This document shows, in pieces, positions 32,114 to 39,891 of a stretch of 64,000 nucleotides of DNA; the stretch's first letter is position 1; every line of letters begins with the position of its first letter. Both the position numbers and the translations under genes were made by a program. The DNA lies in assembly GCF_958439165.1 (NCBI RefSeq), contig NZ_OY288124.1, forward strand, positions 62,001 to 126,000. Direction: 5' to 3'. The notes under the pieces were generated by a model. The model was not told the DNA's origin. It did not search any database and worked only from the letters and a program-made list of their open reading frames with translations. Source of the DNA: an uncultured Hydrogenophaga sp. (GTDB taxonomy: Bacteria; Pseudomonadota; Gammaproteobacteria; Burkholderiales; Burkholderiaceae_C).

Positions 32114-32698
32114 ATGTCGCCCCTGCTGCACCGGACACGGCTGGCTTCGGCATGGCTGCTGGCTGGCATGTGCCAGGCGGTTGCGGCCGAAGGTCCGCCC
32201 GCCGGTGTGGCGGCCTACGCCTGCCACGGCGGGCAGGCGCTGTTCCTGCTGGCCCTGGACCCGGCGCCGGGACGGGGCGGCTGGGGCCACCTGGGCGGTC
32301 GTGCCGAACCGGGTGAAACGCCGCTGCAGACCGGCCTGCGCGAGCTGCACGAAGAATCCAACTGCAGCATCGCCCCCCTTGCGCTGGCTGTGGAGAAAGC
32401 GACCGGCCCTTCGGTGGCCGCCGGCAGCCGCTTCCACACCTTCGTTGTCGAAGTGCCGCATGTGCCGGCGGCGCAGATCGCGCTGCCCCGGCGCTGCACC
32501 GATGTCGAGCGGGAGCAATGGGTCTGGGTGACCCACGCCGACCTGATGGCCGCCCTCGACTCACCGGGCAGTCCGGTCCCGGTGCACGAGGGTTTACGCT
32601 CCTCGGTGCCGCTGTGGCAGGCCGCGTGGCGTTCGCTCAGACAAGCCCGGGACGACCAGGTGCTGCCGCGCGAGGACCTTTGCCGCACGCGCCGGTAA
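32114..32698 (+). CDS. Nudix hydrolase with N-terminal signal-like segment
   Basis: This 194-residue protein has a full Nudix box at 62-83 ('GRAEPGETPLQTGLRELHEE'), including the metal-binding REL-x-EE. The first 25 residues ('LASAWLLAGMCQAVAAEG') look like a cleavable signal, which is rare for Nudix enzymes; alternatively translation starts later, though no better start is seen before the domain. The substrate is unknown. It begins one base after the PAP2 stop, and a bidirectional terminator follows. Confidence 0.78.
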   Translation: MSPLLHRTRLASAWLLAGMCQAVAAEGPPAGVAAYACHGGQALFLLALDPAPGRGGWGHLGGRAEPGETPLQTGLRELHEESNCSIAPLALAVEKATGPSVAAGSRFHTFVVEVPHVPAAQIALPRRCTDVEREQWVWVTHADLMAALDSPGSPVPVHEGLRSSVPLWQAAWRSLRQARDDQVLPREDLCRTRR

Positions 32699-32711
32699 GC
32701 CGGCAGGGACG

Positions 32712-32737
32712 AAAAAAAAGCGGCCCCGCGGGGCCGC
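32712..32737. terminator. Hairpin terminator between convergent genes
   Basis: The stem GCGGCCCC/GGGGCCGC (32720-32737) is preceded on the plus strand by eight A residues (32712-32719), which give a T-run for minus-strand transcripts. It ends the DUF4148 transcript and probably also stops the Nudix transcript. Confidence 0.75.
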
Positions 32738-32768
32738 CTGGAAGACCAACCTGGGAGAACCCTGCGGA

Positions 32769-33026
32769 TCAGCGCTGGGACAACTGGGTCTGGCCCTGGG
32801 TGGCCTTCAGACCGGCCAGGCGGATCTGCTCGGCTTCGGCCTGGGTGGCCTGACGGGGGTAGTTCTCGACCTGGGTGTCCATCAGACCGAGGCGGCGGGC
32901 CTCCTGCATCTCGGCGACCACCTGAGCCCGGGTCTTGGGCTCGGGGGCGGGGGCCGACTGGGCCATGGCGGCGCCGGTCATGCCGACGAGGACGAGGGAA
33001 GCGAATGCACGGGCAGCGAGTTTCAT
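32769..33026 (-). CDS. DUF4148 periplasmic small protein
   Basis: This 85-residue protein has a signal peptide (cleavage after 'GAAMAQS') and the DUF4148 core 'KTRAQVVAEMQEARRLGLMD' to 'QVENYPRQATQAEAEQIRLA'. The family is common in Burkholderiales, often next to two-component systems; function is unknown. It is divergent from the CusR/HprR-like regulator, and the dyad at 33120-33139 lies between the two starts, so it may belong to that regulon. Confidence 0.85.
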   Translation of the reverse strand: MKLAARAFASLVLVGMTGAAMAQSAPAPEPKTRAQVVAEMQEARRLGLMDTQVENYPRQATQAEAEQIRLAGLKATQGQTQLSQR

Positions 33027-33119
33027 GACAGTTCCTTGTGAGAGTGGGGAGGGGAGACATGCCGTTGTCGCGGCATGGGAAGGACTGTAGAAACCGGTGC
33101 TTGCAGCTGACGCACAACG

Positions 33120-33139
33120 GGATTACATGTTTGTAATCC
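33120..33139. promoter_or_regulatory. CusR/HprR-type dyad operator
   Basis: GGATTACA-TGTT-TGTAATCC is a perfect dyad with a 4-base spacer. Its core ATTACA-N4-TGTAAT equals the box recognised by E. coli CusR and HprR (ATTACAAAATTGTAAT, from memory). It lies 60 bases before the response-regulator ATG and 94 bases before the divergent DUF4148 start, so it can serve auto-regulation and that gene. Confidence 0.75.
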
Positions 33140-33198
33140 TGCGGACGGCCGTTCCTCGGGACAATCGCAGGGGTCATTGGTTTCATCAACACCCCTTC

Positions 33199-33879
33199 AT
33201 GCGCATCCTGGTGGTCGAAGACGAATCGAAGCTGGCGGACTATGTGTCCCGTGGTCTGTCGGAAGCCGGACACACGGTGGATGTGGCGCGTGACGGCATC
33301 GAGGGCCGGTACCTGGCCACGGCGGGGGACTACCAGCTGATCATCCTGGACATCATGCTGCCGGGAGTCGACGGCTTCGGCGTGCTCGCGGCCCTGCGCG
33401 AGAAGCGCCAGACCCCCGTGCTGATGCTCACGGCCCGCGACCGGGTGGAAGACCGGGTGCAGGGCCTGGAGTCGGGAGCCGACGACTACCTGGTCAAGCC
33501 GTTTGCCTTCTCCGAACTGCTGGCCCGCGTGGGCGCGCTGCTGCGCCGCGGACCGCAACACACCGAGGCAGCACCCACCCGAATGGCACTGGCCGATCTG
33601 GAGATCGACCTGATCAGCCGCAAGGCCTGGCGCGCAGGCCTGCGCCTGGAGCTGACCGCGAAGGAATTCGCCCTGCTCGCCCTGCTGGTGCGCCGAAAAG
33701 GCCAGATCCTCTCGCGCACGACGCTGGCCGAACAGGTGTGGGACATGAACTTCGACTCCGACACCAACGTGGTCGAGGTGGCCGTGCGACGGCTGCGCTC
33801 CAAGATGGACGATCCGTTCCGGCCGAAGCTGCTGCACAACGTGCGCGGCATGGGCTATGTGCTGGAGGAACGCTCATGA
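33199..33879 (+). CDS. OmpR/PhoB-family response regulator (CusR/HprR/IrlR-like)
   Basis: This 226-residue protein starts at ATG 33199 (MRILVVEDE). The receiver domain has the acidic pair E9/D10, the phosphoacceptor Asp in 'LIILDIMLPGVDGFG', and K in 'DDYLVKPFAFSELLAR'. The winged-helix output domain has 'LTAKEFALLALLVRRKGQIL' and 'SDTNVVEVAVRRLRSKMDD', as in heavy-metal and redox regulators. The matching dyad upstream supports this subfamily. It overlaps the kinase ATG by 4 bp. Copper or oxidant sensing is inferred from family only; no metal-efflux gene is near. Confidence 0.9.
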   Translation: MRILVVEDESKLADYVSRGLSEAGHTVDVARDGIEGRYLATAGDYQLIILDIMLPGVDGFGVLAALREKRQTPVLMLTARDRVEDRVQGLESGADDYLVKPFAFSELLARVGALLRRGPQHTEAAPTRMALADLEIDLISRKAWRAGLRLELTAKEFALLALLVRRKGQILSRTTLAEQVWDMNFDSDTNVVEVAVRRLRSKMDDPFRPKLLHNVRGMGYVLEERS

Positions 33880-35243
33880 ACGGCAGCACGGCGCGGGCAC
33901 CCGACGCCTATTCGATCGGGCGGCGGCTGTCCCTGCTGCTGGCGGTGCAGACCATCGTGGGTCTGGGTGTGCTGCTGGCCTGCATCTATGCCGTCAACGT
34001 GATGCTGTTCAAGACCAAGCACGAAGAGCAGCTGCAGAACTATGCCAAGGTGCTGGTCGACATCGCACGGGCGGGCGAGGAGCGGGGTGGCGTGCCGGAA
34101 GCCCTGGCCAAGCTGGCCTGGTCGGCAGAGCGGCGGCCCGGCACCTACATGGAGGTGAAGGACGCGACCGGGCAGGTGATCTACCGCGATCCCCCTGCCA
34201 GCTTCAACGTGGCGGCCCGCTCCAGCAAGTCGCTCGACTTCCAGCTCCCGCTGGCGCGCACCGAGGGCTGGCAGGCCAGCGTCTGGCTGGACTGCTCCCA
34301 GGACGCCCGGACCGGGCAGCGCATGGCGCTGCTGCTGGTGGCGGTGGTGATCGCGGGCGGAGCGCTCGCCGGCTGGGGCACCTTCTGGCGGGTGCGGTGC
34401 AGCCTGCGGCCCCTGATCGACGTGGCCGACCAGACCCGCGCCATCGATGTCGCCCGCCTTGACCAGCGTCTGTCGCTGGTCGAACCGGTGGAGGAGCTGC
34501 AGCCGGTGATCGACCAGTTCAACGGCCTGATGGGCCGGGTGGAGCGGGCCTACCTGCAGCTGGAAGGCTTCAATGCCGATGTGGCCCACGAGCTGCGCAC
34601 GCCGCTCGCCAACCTGATCGGGCAGACCGAGCTGGCGCTCAGCCGCGAGCGGCCGGCGGCCGAGCTGGCCGACACGCTGGTGTCCAACCTGGAAGAGCTC
34701 AACCGCATGGCCGGCATGGTCAACGACATGCTGTTCCTCGCCCAGGCCGACCGCGGCGTCAAGGCGCGGCGGGGCGAACCGGTGGCGCTGTCGGAGCTGG
34801 TCCGCCAGGTGCTGGAGTTTCATGAAGCACCGCTCAGCGAGGCCGACCTGTCGGTGGAAGTGGCCGGCGAGCAGCAGGCCGCCGTGGATGCCCCCCTGGT
34901 CAAACGGGCGCTGTCCAACCTGCTGGGCAATGCGATCCGGCACGCCACGCCCGGTACCCGGATCACGGTGCGGCTGGACCCCGACGAAGGGAACGGCGTG
35001 CGCCTGTGGGTCGAGAACCAGGGCGAGCCGGTGCCGCAGCAGTACTTGCCCCGCCTCTTCGACCGCTTCTTCCGGGTGGACAGCTCGCGCTGCGAGCTGG
35101 ACCGGCCTCACCATGGGCTGGGCCTGTCGATCGTCGCCGCCATCGCCCGCATGCACGAAGGAAGTCCCATGGCCGAGTCGACTGCCGAACGCACCCGGAT
35201 CGGTTTTTCACTGGCGCACCAGCCGCCCATCGGAGTTGCCTGA
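33876..35243 (+). CDS. Membrane sensor histidine kinase (CusS/HprS-like)
   Basis: This 455-residue protein has transmembrane helices at about 18-42 and 149-170 around a periplasmic sensor loop of about 105 residues, then HAMP, HisKA with H238 in 'DVAHELRTPLANLIGQTELA', and HATPase with 'LSNLLGNAIRHA' and 'HHGLGLSIVAAIARMH'. The G1 box is degenerate ('VENQGEPV' in place of DxGxG), as in several CusS-like kinases. It is the cognate kinase of the regulator it overlaps. The 3' end overlaps the lipoprotein gene by one base. Confidence 0.9.
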   Translation: MNGSTARAPDAYSIGRRLSLLLAVQTIVGLGVLLACIYAVNVMLFKTKHEEQLQNYAKVLVDIARAGEERGGVPEALAKLAWSAERRPGTYMEVKDATGQVIYRDPPASFNVAARSSKSLDFQLPLARTEGWQASVWLDCSQDARTGQRMALLLVAVVIAGGALAGWGTFWRVRCSLRPLIDVADQTRAIDVARLDQRLSLVEPVEELQPVIDQFNGLMGRVERAYLQLEGFNADVAHELRTPLANLIGQTELALSRERPAAELADTLVSNLEELNRMAGMVNDMLFLAQADRGVKARRGEPVALSELVRQVLEFHEAPLSEADLSVEVAGEQQAAVDAPLVKRALSNLLGNAIRHATPGTRITVRLDPDEGNGVRLWVENQGEPVPQQYLPRLFDRFFRVDSSRCELDRPHHGLGLSIVAAIARMHEGSPMAESTAERTRIGFSLAHQPPIGVA

Positions 35244-36349
35244 TGGCCCGACGACACGTTCGCCACTGGGCGCTGCCCGTCCTGTTCACAGCGGGCGTGT
35301 TGACCCTGCTGGCCGGCTGCGCCACGCCCAACGCGGCCTACGACCGAGACCGCTCACACCACCGCCCTGACGGCTTCGTCAACGCCCACCCTTCGCCGCA
35401 CGAGAACAGCGAAGGCGGGTTCTGGCGCTGGCAATGGGAACGGTGGCAGGCCGAACTGCCGCCCGACCGACCGGAACGGGTGGCCCGCCAGGCCCCCGAC
35501 CTGCAGCAGCTGCAGAACCCTGGACAGGATCTCGCCGTCACCTGGCTCGGTCATTCCAGCGCCCTCTGGCAGGTTGCTGGCCTGAACATCCTGGTCGACC
35601 CCCATTTCGGACCCCGCGCATCTCCCGTGTCCTTCGCGGGTCCACGCCGCCTCACGCCAGCGCCACTGAGCATCGACCAGCTGCCTCGCATCGACCTGGT
35701 GCTGATCAGCCACAACCATTACGACCATCTCGACGAAGGCACCGTCCTGGCGCTGGCAGCGCAGGCCGGCGGTTCGCCACTGTTCCTGGTGCCGCTGGGT
35801 GTGGATGCCTGGATGGCACAGGCCGGCATACAGCGGGTGCAACGCATGGACTGGTGGGATCGGCAGGAGCTCGGTGCACCGGGCGGCCCGGTGACGGTGC
35901 ATTTCGTGCCTTCCCACCACTGGTCGAGCCGCACGCCCTGGGATCGGCGGGCCACCCTGTGGGGCGGATTCGTCGTGCAAGCCCGCGTGGCGGGTGCGCC
36001 AGCCAGCCTGTACTACGCGGGCGACACCGGCTATGCACCCGACTTTGCGGAGATCGGACGACGTTTCGGCGGCTTCGATCTGGCGATGATCCCGGTGGGC
36101 TGTTACCTGCCACGCTGGTTCATGCGGCAGCAGCATGTGAACGAGGACGAAGCCGTGCGCATCCACCTCGATGTCAAGAGCCGACTGTCCCTGGGCGTGC
36201 ACTGGGGCACCTTCCGGCTTTGCGATGACCCGGTCGATGCGCCGGTCGATGGCCTGCCCGCCGCCCGGGCGCGACTCTCGGTCCCGGATGACGCCTTCGT
36301 GCTGCCGGTGCTGGGCCAGACCCTGGTGCTGCGCCGGGGGGCACGTTGA
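35243..36349 (+). CDS. Metallo-beta-lactamase-fold lipoprotein (NAPE-PLD/UlaG-like)
   Basis: This 368-residue protein has a lipobox ('LLAGC', C26). The beta-lactamase_2 domain has 'VTWLGHSSALWQVAGLNILV' at its start, the metal motif 'SHNHYDHLD', a later 'HWSSRTPWDRR', 'YYAGDTGYAPDFAEIG' and the final 'GVHWGTFRLCDDP'. This set is typical of N-acylphosphatidylethanolamine phospholipase D-like enzymes, here predicted to be anchored in an envelope membrane. The substrate is unknown; a phospholipid is likely from the family. It is co-transcribed with the two-component genes and may be under their control. Confidence 0.85.
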   Translation: MARRHVRHWALPVLFTAGVLTLLAGCATPNAAYDRDRSHHRPDGFVNAHPSPHENSEGGFWRWQWERWQAELPPDRPERVARQAPDLQQLQNPGQDLAVTWLGHSSALWQVAGLNILVDPHFGPRASPVSFAGPRRLTPAPLSIDQLPRIDLVLISHNHYDHLDEGTVLALAAQAGGSPLFLVPLGVDAWMAQAGIQRVQRMDWWDRQELGAPGGPVTVHFVPSHHWSSRTPWDRRATLWGGFVVQARVAGAPASLYYAGDTGYAPDFAEIGRRFGGFDLAMIPVGCYLPRWFMRQQHVNEDEAVRIHLDVKSRLSLGVHWGTFRLCDDPVDAPVDGLPAARARLSVPDDAFVLPVLGQTLVLRRGAR

Positions 36350-36756
36350 AGCGCCGTCCCCTGCTGGGCGGTCTGGCAGCCGTATGTCTGCTGCACGCCC
36401 TGCCCGCCAGCGCTGCGTTGCCGCCTGCAGAGCGGGAGCGCATCGAGCAGCTGCTGGCAGCGATGGAGCAGGAAAAGGGTGTCGAATTCGAACGCAACGG
36501 CCGACGGGCCAGCGCGCGCGATGCCGTGCGCTTCCTGCGGGCGAAATGGGAACGGTACGGGGAGGGTGTCGACAGCGCGGAGGCGTTCATCGACCGGATC
36601 GCCAGCAGATCCAGCACCACCGGGCGCCCCTACCGGGTGTGTCCGACCGGCTCGGCATGTGTGGACGCCGGGCCGTGGCTGAAGGGTCGGTTGGTGCGGC
36701 TGGCGGGGATCGAACCCACGACCCTTGGCTTCGGAGGCCAATACTCTATCCACTGA
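36346..36756 (+). CDS. DUF5329 protein whose 3' end reads into an antisense tRNA gene
   Basis: This 136-residue frame starts at TTG 36346 (TTGA overlap with the lipoprotein gene). A signal peptide ('LLGGLAAVCLLHALPASA') precedes the DUF5329 domain ('RIEQLLAAMEQEKGVEFERN', 'ARDAVRFLRAKWERYGEGVD', 'IDRIASRSSTTGRPY'). Family members normally end soon after a segment like 'GPWLKGRLVRL'. Here no stop occurs there, and the last 17 or so residues ('AGIEPTTLGFGGQYSIH') are the translation of the complementary strand of tRNA-Arg. Either the true protein has this extra tail or the original stop has been lost. Function of DUF5329 is unknown. Confidence 0.75.
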   Translation: MKRRPLLGGLAAVCLLHALPASAALPPAERERIEQLLAAMEQEKGVEFERNGRRASARDAVRFLRAKWERYGEGVDSAEAFIDRIASRSSTTGRPYRVCPTGSACVDAGPWLKGRLVRLAGIEPTTLGFGGQYSIH

Positions 36757-36767
36757 GCTACAGCCGC
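36692..36767 (-). tRNA. tRNA-Arg(CCG)
   Basis: The minus strand folds into a standard cloverleaf: acceptor GCGGCTG/CAGCCGC, D-arm GCTC/GAGT, anticodon stem TTGGC/GCCAA with loop CTCCGAA (anticodon CCG), and T-arm GTGGG-TTCGATC-CCCGC, followed by an encoded ACCA end (CCA at 36692-36694). A TAGAAT -10-like element lies on the minus strand at 36778-36783, 11 bases upstream. The gene overlaps the 3' end of the DUF5329 frame on the opposite strand. Confidence 0.97.
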
Positions 36768-36826
36768 AACGCCTCGCATTCTACCAGCGCGGCTGCGGCA
36801 ATCCGGGCCCGGACAGGCCCGCTGGC

Positions 36827-36832
36827 TATAAT
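36827..36832 (+). promoter_or_regulatory. Candidate -10 box for the cytochrome c gene
   Basis: A perfect TATAAT occurs 91 bases before the cytochrome start. No good -35 hexamer is visible at 16-18 bases upstream, so the promoter is only tentative. Confidence 0.35.
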
Positions 36833-36922
36833 CGATGGCTATGCCTGCCTTCGGTCGGGCACCCGCCCTTCTCCGGACATTCACCCCGCGGCACGTTTAC
36901 GTTTGCCACCCCCGAGGACACC

Positions 36923-37771
36923 ATGAGCGACCACGCGCACGAATCCCATACCGGCCCCATCAAGACGCCTTCCCAGCTGATGTGGACGTCTTTCTTCGCC
37001 TTCGTGGTGCCCGTCTTCCTCATCATCGGTCTGGTGTATTTCGTGACCTCGGGCAACAAGCCGGCAGCTGGCGCTGTCGACGTGGAACAGGCCATCGCGA
37101 AGCGCATCCAGCCCATCGGCACGGTGGAACTGCGCGACGCCAACCGCCCGCTGGCCGATGGCCTGACCGTTTACAAGGCGCAGTGCGCGGCCTGCCACGA
37201 CGCAGGTTTGGCTGGTGCGCCCAAGTTCGGTGACGCCGGCGCCTGGTCGGCCCGCATTGCCACCGGCTACGAAGCCCTGCTGACGTCCGCCCTCAAGGGC
37301 AAGGGCGCCATGGGCGCCCAGGGTGGCGGCGCTTACACCGACATCGAGATCGGCCGTGCCGTGGTGCACCTGACCAATGGCGCAGGCGGCAAGTTCGATG
37401 TGCCGAACCCGCCTGCTGCTGCGGCAGAGCCCGCTGCGGCCGCACCGGCGGCTGCCCCGGCCGTGGTGGTTGCTGCAGCACCGGCAGCGGCAGCCGCTCC
37501 GGCACCTGCTGCCACCCCGGTGGCAGCCTCTGCCAATGGCGAAGCCCTCTACAAGCAGGCCTGCATGGCTTGCCATGCGGCCGGTGTGGCCGGCGCCCCC
37601 AAGCTGGGCGACAAGGCCGCCTGGTCGCCCCGCCTCGCGCTGGGCGTCGATGGCCTGACCGCCAGCGTCATCAAGGGCAAGGGCGCGATGCCGCCGAAGG
37701 GTGGTGCCGGTGCCGCCTCCGACGCCGACATCAAGGCTGCCGTGGTGTACATGGTCGACTCGGTGAAGTGA
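36923..37771 (+). CDS. Membrane-anchored di-haem cytochrome c (cytochrome c5-like domains)
   Basis: This 282-residue protein has one N-terminal transmembrane anchor (about 21-43) followed by two cytochrome c5-type domains. The haem sites are C88-x2-C91-H92 and C213-x2-C216-H217, and both domains contain 'GAPKxGDxxAW' and a 'KGKGAM' methionine loop. A 40-residue Ala/Pro linker (162-202) joins them, so the domains probably arose by duplication. It faces the periplasm and likely carries electrons to a terminal oxidase. The domains are close to equal in size. A bidirectional terminator follows. Confidence 0.9.
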   Translation: MSDHAHESHTGPIKTPSQLMWTSFFAFVVPVFLIIGLVYFVTSGNKPAAGAVDVEQAIAKRIQPIGTVELRDANRPLADGLTVYKAQCAACHDAGLAGAPKFGDAGAWSARIATGYEALLTSALKGKGAMGAQGGGAYTDIEIGRAVVHLTNGAGGKFDVPNPPAAAAEPAAAAPAAAPAVVVAAAPAAAAAPAPAATPVAASANGEALYKQACMACHAAGVAGAPKLGDKAAWSPRLALGVDGLTASVIKGKGAMPPKGGAGAASDADIKAAVVYMVDSVK

Positions 37772-37790
37772 CCGTTCTCCCCCGACATGA

Positions 37791-37817
37791 AAAAGCCGGT
37801 CGTTGACCGGCTTTTTT
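37791..37817. terminator. Bidirectional hairpin terminator
   Basis: AAAAGCCGGT (37791-37800), loop CGTTG, ACCGGCTTTT (37806-37815) and two more T form a rho-independent terminator. The A-run on the other side makes it usable by the convergent DUF2946-type gene too. Confidence 0.9.
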
Positions 37818-37841
37818 GTTGGGCGCAGCGTTCAAGCGAGG

Positions 37842-38387
37842 TCAGAGCCGACCTTTGATGGATGCGGCATGCCGGGCCGATGGACTGCGGACATAGCCGA
37901 ACAGGCCTGGCAGCGCCGATGCCGTGACCGGTTCGGGTTGCCATTCACCCGATTCGATGCGATCGGCGGCCGCCAGCATGTCGGCGCCATCGACCAGGCC
38001 GACCAGGCCTTCGCCCACGAGATAAAGGCGGCCCTCCTCGTCGGTCAGGGTGCGCTGGACCGGCATGACCCGGCCGGTGTGGGTGGACACCGCTCCGCCG
38101 GGCAGCAGGCGCCAGACAAAGGGCGTCGCCTCCAGTTCCACGTAGACCCGCTGCGGTCCGTTCTGGAAGAACCACTGACCGTGTTCGTCGGCGAGGTAGT
38201 TGCGCTCGATGAAGGCAATGAGCTTGTCGTGGATGAGCAAGGAGCCCTTGCTGGCCGGGAACGCCCCTGCCGCCTGAGCAATGTCATCGCGCATGTACCA
38301 GCGGCCCCGCCGGTCAAGCCCCAGCCATCCGTAGCAATGCGGTACCCCGGGCCACTTGGCCATTGCCGCCTTGACGATATCGTCCAT
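37842..38387 (-). CDS. Conserved Burkholderiales protein of unknown function (DUF2946-annotated type)
   Basis: This 181-residue soluble protein starts at ATG 38387 ('MDDIVKAAMAKWPGVPHCYG'). The conserved blocks 'GWLGLDRRGRWYMRDD', 'ERNYLADEHGQWFFQNGPQR' and 'YVELEATPFVWRL' are shared by a widespread betaproteobacterial family; I recall the DUF2946 label but am not sure of the number. It has no signal or membrane segment. The start overlaps the YheT stop by one base, so the two form an operon. Function is unknown. Confidence 0.8.
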   Translation of the reverse strand: MDDIVKAAMAKWPGVPHCYGWLGLDRRGRWYMRDDIAQAAGAFPASKGSLLIHDKLIAFIERNYLADEHGQWFFQNGPQRVYVELEATPFVWRLLPGGAVSTHTGRVMPVQRTLTDEEGRLYLVGEGLVGLVDGADMLAAADRIESGEWQPEPVTASALPGLFGYVRSPSARHAASIKGRL

Positions 38388-39391
38388 CAGGCCTCTCCTG
38401 CTGCGGTGTGTTTCAGCAGCCATCCCCCCACGGCAGCGGGCATCGAGAGGACATGGCCCGGCAGACCCCAGGGCCTGGCCGGCCGCACGAAGCCGACATG
38501 CCCTCCCTGTTCGGGCTGCCACAAGCTGACATACCGCCCCGCCTGCTCGGGCGTCGGCAACGATTCGGCCGGAATGAACGGGTCATTCAGGGCATTGAGG
38601 GCGAGCGCCGGGATGCGGATGTCGGGCAACAAGGGCTTGGCCGAGGCCCGCGCCCAGTAGTCATCGGTACCGGCAAAGCCATGCAGCGGTCCTGTGAAGA
38701 CATTGTCGAAGGCATGCAGGTCGCGTGCCTGCAGCAGGGCGTCCCGATCGAACAGGCCTGGGTGCTGCTCCAGTTTGGCCAGCGCCTTGGGCACCATGGA
38801 AGACAGGAACATCCGGGTGTACACCTGCCGGTTGAACCCTTTTCCGATGGCGTGTCCGCTGGCGGCCAGGTCCAGCGGCGAACAGACCGAGGCCACGGCC
38901 GAAGCCCGCTGTCCGGCGGCACTGCCCTGTTCGGCAGCCCAACGCATGAGGGCGTTGCCCCCCAGCGATATGCCCACCGCCACCAGCTGACGGCCGGGGT
39001 AGCTCTGGCGGACCTTCGACAGCATCCAGTCGATCTCTTCGTGATCGCCGGAGTGGTAGGCCCGCGGGGCCAGGTTCAGTTCGCCCGAGCAGCCCCTGAA
39101 GTGCGGCATGGCCATGGGGATCTGCCGGTCGCGCGCCCATGAAGCAAAGGCCTGGACGTACGCGCTGCCCGACGATCCTTCCAGCCCGTGGAAGACCACC
39201 AGCACCGGCGCACGCTCGCTGGCGGGGTGTTCGGCATGGTCGACATCCACGAAGTCGCCGTCCGGGGTGTTCCAGCGCTCACGGCGGAAGCGTGGCACCT
39301 CCCCTGCATGGGTGCGGGCCAGCAGCGCCGCCCACAAGGTCTGCAGATTGCCGCCCGGCAACCACCAGGGCGCTTGGAATGGCCAGTCCAT
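38387..39391 (-). CDS. YheT-family alpha/beta hydrolase
   Basis: This 334-residue cytosolic hydrolase begins with the family signature 'PWWLPGGNLQTLWAALLART'. The nucleophile Ser is in 'VAVGISLGGNALMRWAAEQG', preceded by 'VVFHGLEGSSGSAYV' and 'MPHFRGCSGELN', and the His is in 'EQGGHVGFV'. E. coli YheT and eukaryotic ABHD1/3 are relatives with esterase or lipase activity on unknown substrates. It leads an operon with the downstream DUF2946-type gene; the SnoaL-like gene upstream ends 6 bp before its start. Confidence 0.88.
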   Translation of the reverse strand: MDWPFQAPWWLPGGNLQTLWAALLARTHAGEVPRFRRERWNTPDGDFVDVDHAEHPASERAPVLVVFHGLEGSSGSAYVQAFASWARDRQIPMAMPHFRGCSGELNLAPRAYHSGDHEEIDWMLSKVRQSYPGRQLVAVGISLGGNALMRWAAEQGSAAGQRASAVASVCSPLDLAASGHAIGKGFNRQVYTRMFLSSMVPKALAKLEQHPGLFDRDALLQARDLHAFDNVFTGPLHGFAGTDDYWARASAKPLLPDIRIPALALNALNDPFIPAESLPTPEQAGRYVSLWQPEQGGHVGFVRPARPWGLPGHVLSMPAAVGGWLLKHTAAGEA

Positions 39392-39396
39392 CGGCG

Positions 39397-39834
39397 TCAG
39401 TGCAGGACCTGCCGCGCCGGGGCATGGTCGTTGGGCTCCACCCGCGAGCCCGGGCTGGCATGGTGTGCCAGCATCCGCCAGCCGCGCGCGGTCTTGGCAT
39501 ACACGTTGGTGGCCAGCACCCAGGCCACCTGCGGTCCGTCGTCGGTCAGCACCGACACGCGTTCGACCACGCTGTGCACACTGCAGGCACCGGTATCGAT
39601 GCGGCGAACCGTTTCCGGCACCGCAAGGACGGCACCGTTGGCGAACATGGCGTCGAAGGCAGCCCTGATGGCATCGTGGCCCATCAGGCGGGGCCCGCCC
39701 GGATGGACACAGACGATCTCGTCTTCATCGGCCCAGCAGGCCATCAGCCGCTCGATGTCGGCATGCTGCAGGGCGTCGTAGAAGGCGGCTTCGGTGTCGT
39801 CCGGCGTGCCGGGAGGCAGTTTCGGTTTCGGCAT
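39397..39834 (-). CDS. SnoaL-like (NTF2 fold) protein
   Basis: This 145-residue protein has 'TEAAFYDALQHADIERLMAC', 'EIVCVHPGGPRLMGHDAIRA' and 'YAKTARGWRMLAHHASP', the pattern of DUF4440/SnoaL-like NTF2-fold proteins. No catalytic residues can be named. ATG 39834 (MPKPKLPPG) was chosen over GTG 39861. Its stop is 5 bp before the YheT ATG, which suggests co-transcription. Confidence 0.75.
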   Translation of the reverse strand: MPKPKLPPGTPDDTEAAFYDALQHADIERLMACWADEDEIVCVHPGGPRLMGHDAIRAAFDAMFANGAVLAVPETVRRIDTGACSVHSVVERVSVLTDDGPQVAWVLATNVYAKTARGWRMLAHHASPGSRVEPNDHAPARQVLH

Positions 39835-39891
39835 GCCGTTATTGTGCAGCGGCTGCGGCACTCCTCGCCGGCAACTGCCGCTTTCAGCAGA

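Noticed and set aside
37162..37526. Ala/Pro-rich repeats in the cytochrome gene as a possible repeat element
   Set aside because: They encode the flexible linker between two duplicated cytochrome domains and are explained by the protein.
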